Source of the DNA: Candidatus Aminicenantota bacterium
GTDB taxonomy: Bacteria > Acidobacteriota > Aminicenantia > Aminicenantales > Saccharicenantaceae
Direction of reading: 5' to 3'
Length of the DNA: 7,336 nucleotides
NCBI GenBank assembly: GCA_026393955.1
Contig: JAPKZE010000176.1
Span: 1 to 7,336, forward strand
Part shown: piece by piece, positions 5,088 to 7,336 of the stretch
How the letters are laid out: each line of letters begins with the position of its first letter
Numbering within the stretch: the stretch's first letter is position 1
Notes under the pieces: generated by a model
The model's input: only the letters and a program-made list of their open reading frames with translations
Database searches by the model: none
What the model was told of the DNA's origin: nothing
Position numbers and translations under genes: made by a program

Positions 5088-6292
5088 CGGCCCCGACGAA
5101 GAAGGTCGCCCTGGGCGTCTCATCGTCCATCGGCATCTACAAGGCCTGCGAGATCGTCCGCGGCTTCCAGAAAGCCGGGGTCGCCGTCCAGGTCGTCATG
5201 ACGCCCAACGCCGCCCGGCTCATCTCGCCCCTGCTCTTCAGCAGCCTGGCCGGGACGAAGACGATCGTCGACACCTTCGAGGAGCCCGAGGAGCGGTCGA
5301 TCAAGCACATCGCCCTGGCCAAGGAGATCGCGCTCCTGTGCGTCGCCCCGGCCACGGCCAACGTCATCGGCAAGTTCGCCACGGGCGTCGCCGACGACTT
5401 CCTGTCGACGCTCTTCCTGGCCGCGTCGGCGCCGGTCCTCATCGCCCCGGCCATGAACGAGGCCATGTACCTCGATCCCAAGACCCAGGCCAACATGGCC
5501 CGCCTCAGGGCCCTGGGCGCCGAGTTTGTCGAGGCGGAGAAGGGCTATCTCGCCTGCGGCGACACCGGCTGGGGCCGGTTGGCCGAGCCGGAGACCGTCG
5601 TCAAGGAGGGCCTGCGGATCCTGGGCCGGAGCGCCAGCCTGAAGGGGAAGACCGTCCTCGTCACGGCCGGCCCGACCCGCGAACACCTCGACCCCGTCCG
5701 GTTCCTGTCCAATCCTTCGTCGGGCAAGATGGGCTACGAGCTGGCCCGCGAGGCGGTCGCGCGCGGCGCGACAACGATCCTCGTCTCCGGTCCGACGACC
5801 CTGGTCCCGCCGTGCGGCGCGAGGACGGAGATGGTCGTCACGGCGGCCGAGATGGAGAAGGCCTGCCTGAAGGCGTTCCCGAAGGCGGACGTCGTCGTCA
5901 TGGCCGCCGCGGTCTCGGACTTCCGGTTCAAGGACCCGAAAGGCCGCAAGGCCGCCAAGCACGCGTTCGGGGCCGCTTTGCCGATCGAGCCGACGACGGA
6001 CATCCTGGCCCTGCTCGGCCGGAAGAAGAAGCCGGGCCAGCTCCTCGTCGGCTTCGCCGCCGAGACCCACGACGTCGTGGCCCACGCCCGCAGGAAGATG
6101 GCGGCCAAGAACGCCGACCTCATGGTCGCCAACACCGTCGGCGGGGGACGGGGCTTCGGGACCGAGACCAACGCGGTCCGCATCCTCGCCCCGTCCGGTC
6201 CGGTCCAGGAGACCGGGCTCCTCAGCAAGAGGGAGGCGAGCCGCGTCATCTTCGACCGCATCGAGGCCCAGCTTGAAAAGAAGCGCCGCTGA
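5084..6292 (+). CDS. coaBC: Bifunctional phosphopantothenoylcysteine decarboxylase / phosphopantothenate-cysteine ligase
   Basis: This enzyme carries out two steps of coenzyme A synthesis: joining cysteine to 4'-phosphopantothenate (CoaB), then decarboxylating the product to 4'-phosphopantetheine (CoaC, FMN-dependent). It has 402 residues, the normal size. CoaC domain (about 5-180): GVSSSIGIYKA at 11-21 for FMN, catalytic His75, APATANVIGKFATGVADDF at 88-106, the PxMNxxM motif P-A-M-N-E-A-M at 122-128, and the lid cysteine Cys158 in GYLACGDTGWGR. CoaB domain (about 187-395): TAGPTREHLDPVRF at 194-207 and SNPSSGKMG at 209-217 with the conserved Asn210, AAVSDFR at 275-281, a Lys-rich strand near 289-292, and GFAAET at 323-328. 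All key residues are present, so it should be active. It starts with GTG inside the gmk stop, and its end overlaps the glycosylase gene by 20 bases. rpoZ, often found between gmk and coaBC, is not here. Confidence 0.97.
   Translation: MTAPTKKVALGVSSSIGIYKACEIVRGFQKAGVAVQVVMTPNAARLISPLLFSSLAGTKTIVDTFEEPEERSIKHIALAKEIALLCVAPATANVIGKFATGVADDFLSTLFLAASAPVLIAPAMNEAMYLDPKTQANMARLRALGAEFVEAEKGYLACGDTGWGRLAEPETVVKEGLRILGRSASLKGKTVLVTAGPTREHLDPVRFLSNPSSGKMGYELAREAVARGATTILVSGPTTLVPPCGARTEMVVTAAEMEKACLKAFPKADVVVMAAAVSDFRFKDPKGRKAAKHAFGAALPIEPTTDILALLGRKKKPGQLLVGFAAETHDVVAHARRKMAAKNADLMVANTVGGGRGFGTETNAVRILAPSGPVQETGLLSKREASRVIFDRIEAQLEKKRR
6263..6266 (+). promoter_or_regulatory. Possible ribosome binding site for the TTG-started glycosylase
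   Basis: GAGG lies 6 bases before TTG 6273, within the end of coaBC. It is short but correctly placed. It favours TTG 6273 over the in-frame GTG at 6351, which would remove an amphipathic N-terminal helix. Confidence 0.4.
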
Positions 6293-7013
6293 CATCCGCG
6301 AGGACCTCCAAGCCCACGTCGACTTTCTGGTCGAGGCCGGGGCCGGCTTCGTGATCCGCCGGTCCGGCGACGAGGCCGGGTCCGGGGCTCCCGCGGCCGC
6401 CGGCGCCGCGCTCCCGCCGCTTGCGGCTCGGCCCCCGCAGACGTCCGAGGAGCGGGCGGCCCTCGAGGAGACCGACCGGCAGGTCCGCGCCTGCACGCTC
6501 TGCGTCCTCCACAAGTTCCGGACCAACGCCGTCCCCGGCGAAGGCAACCCCGCGGCCGAGCTCATGTTCATCGGCGAGGGGCCCGGGCGCGACGAGGACG
6601 CCCAGGGCCGGCCGTTCGTCGGCCGGGCCGGGCAGCTCCTCCGCAAGATCATCGCGGCCATGACCTTTCGCGAGGACGAGGTCTACATCGCCAACATGGT
6701 CAAGTGCCGGCCGCCGGACAACCGCGTGCCCCACCAAGAAGAGATCGAAGCCTGCTGGCCCTATCTCATCCGCCAGATCGAGCTCATCCGGCCCCGGGTC
6801 ATCGTCACGCTGGGCCGGACGCCGACCGACTCTTTCGCGCCCGGCCGCGAAGGCATGACGGTCCGGCGGGGGAAGTTCGGGGATTACCGGGGCATCCCGG
6901 TCATGCCCACGTTCCACCCGTCCTACCTCGTCCGCAACGAGGGGAACCGGGAGCTCAAGCGCATGGTCTGGGAGGACATGCAGAAGGTCATGGCCCTGCT
7001 CGGCAGAAAATGA
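6273..7013 (+). CDS. udg: Type-4 (Fe-S) uracil-DNA glycosylase
   Basis: A DNA-repair enzyme that removes uracil, from cytosine deamination, out of DNA, opening base excision repair. It has 246 residues. An N-terminal helix (about 5-22) and an Ala/Pro-rich linker (33-57) precede the catalytic domain. The four iron-sulfur ligands are clear: Cys74 and Cys77 (C-x2-C), Cys145 in NMVKCRPPDNR, and Cys161. Motif A is GEGPGRDEDAQGRPFVGRAG at 101-120, with the acidic GRDED form typical of type 4. The second motif, HPSYL at 215-219, carries the conserved His. The start is taken as TTG 6273, overlapping coaBC by 20 bases; GTG 6351 is a less likely alternative. The gene ends in ATGA shared with priA. A repair gene in the coaBC-priA interval is known in several lineages. 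The function is secure; the exact start is less so. Confidence 0.92.
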   Translation: MKRSAADIREDLQAHVDFLVEAGAGFVIRRSGDEAGSGAPAAAGAALPPLAARPPQTSEERAALEETDRQVRACTLCVLHKFRTNAVPGEGNPAAELMFIGEGPGRDEDAQGRPFVGRAGQLLRKIIAAMTFREDEVYIANMVKCRPPDNRVPHQEEIEACWPYLIRQIELIRPRVIVTLGRTPTDSFAPGREGMTVRRGKFGDYRGIPVMPTFHPSYLVRNEGNRELKRMVWEDMQKVMALLGRK

Positions 7014-7336
7014 CCGTGCTCGCCCGGGTCGTCTTTCCCCTGCCGCTCGAACAGTCCTTTCTCTACGCCGTCCCGGAGGCGTTCCGGGCCGCGGCCCGGC
7101 CGGGGGCCCGGGTCATTGCCCCTCTCGGCCCGCGCCGACAGAGCGGCTTCATCGTCGAGGTCGGATCCGAGCCGCCGGCGGCGGGGGTCAAGCTCAAGGA
7201 GCTCATCGAGGTCCTCGACGACCGGCCGTTCCGGGACGAGCGCTTCCTCGAATTCACGGGCCGGCTCAGTGCGGAATTCCGCTCGTCGTGGGGCGAGATC
7301 CTCCAGACGGCCCTGCCTCCGTCGCTCGCCGGCAAG
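7010..7336 (+). CDS. priA: Primosomal protein N' (PriA helicase), N-terminal part, cut by window end
   Basis: An open frame of 109 codons runs from ATG 7010 to the last base with no stop. Seen: VVFPLPLEQSFLYAVPE near the start, PGARVIAPLGPRRQSGFIVEV at about 34-54, LKELIEVLDDRPF at about 66-78, and a helix ending SSWGEILQTALPPSL. This is the 3'-DNA-binding domain and linker of PriA, whose strand order V-x-P-x-P-L-x2-x-F-x-Y and G-x-R-V-x-x-P-x-G is recognisable. The helicase motifs and zinc-binding cysteines lie beyond the window. PriA reloads the replisome at stalled forks. The start ATG shares four bases with the glycosylase stop and no separate Shine-Dalgarno is visible, so translation is probably coupled. 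The coaBC-priA linkage supports the identification. Secure for the family although partial. Confidence 0.9.
   Translation, partial: MTVLARVVFPLPLEQSFLYAVPEAFRAAARPGARVIAPLGPRRQSGFIVEVGSEPPAAGVKLKELIEVLDDRPFRDERFLEFTGRLSAEFRSSWGEILQTALPPSLAGK

Noticed and set aside
5120..6661. Long minus-strand open frame of 513 codons, and a similar one at 3909-5123
   Set aside because: Both are antisense to well-identified genes (gmk, coaBC, udg, yicC) and show only Arg/Gly/Asp-rich composition typical of shadow frames.

Overview
The window is GC-rich bacterial DNA. Every supported gene lies on the + strand, and most are packed tightly or overlap. The housekeeping order yicC-gmk-coaBC-uracil-DNA glycosylase-priA, next to a Tat-exported Gfo/Idh/MocA oxidoreductase and a DUF6807 protein, would fit an Acidobacteriota/Aminicenantes-like or other deep-branching heterotroph. 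This is an inference from gene content and composition; there is no rRNA or other lineage marker here.

Left part (1-2018): the 3' end of a DUF6807 ('PmoA' family) gene, then a complete Gfo/Idh/MocA dehydrogenase with a twin-arginine signal. The Shine-Dalgarno of the second gene sits at the stop of the first. They look like a co-transcribed pair for carbohydrate or glycoside metabolism, with the dehydrogenase exported.

Middle (2019-2288): a 270-base gap that is visibly less GC-rich than the genes. Positions 2042-2229 form a nested set of inverted repeats: three coaxial stems enclosing a three-way junction. Three non-Watson-Crick positions in the stems are all G-U on the + strand. This is the best candidate for something undescribed, either a structured RNA or a MITE/REP-like palindromic element. 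A weak promoter-like sequence and a ribosome binding site follow it.

Right part (2289-7336): a probable operon. It holds a small DUF465 protein, an aspartate-semialdehyde-dehydrogenase-like protein that has lost its catalytic residues, the YicC endoribonuclease, guanylate kinase, bifunctional CoaBC, a type-4 Fe-S uracil-DNA glycosylase, and the N-terminus of PriA, cut by the window end. From gmk on, each gene overlaps the next (GTGA, a 20-base overlap, ATGA), so translational coupling is likely. The proteins join RNA turnover, GTP supply, coenzyme A synthesis and DNA repair/restart, a conserved bacterial neighbourhood. rpoZ, often found between gmk and coaBC, is absent from that place.

Apart from the 2042-2229 element and the pseudoenzyme, the region looks ordinary. 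I see no CRISPR array, tRNA, rRNA, transposase or phage gene.
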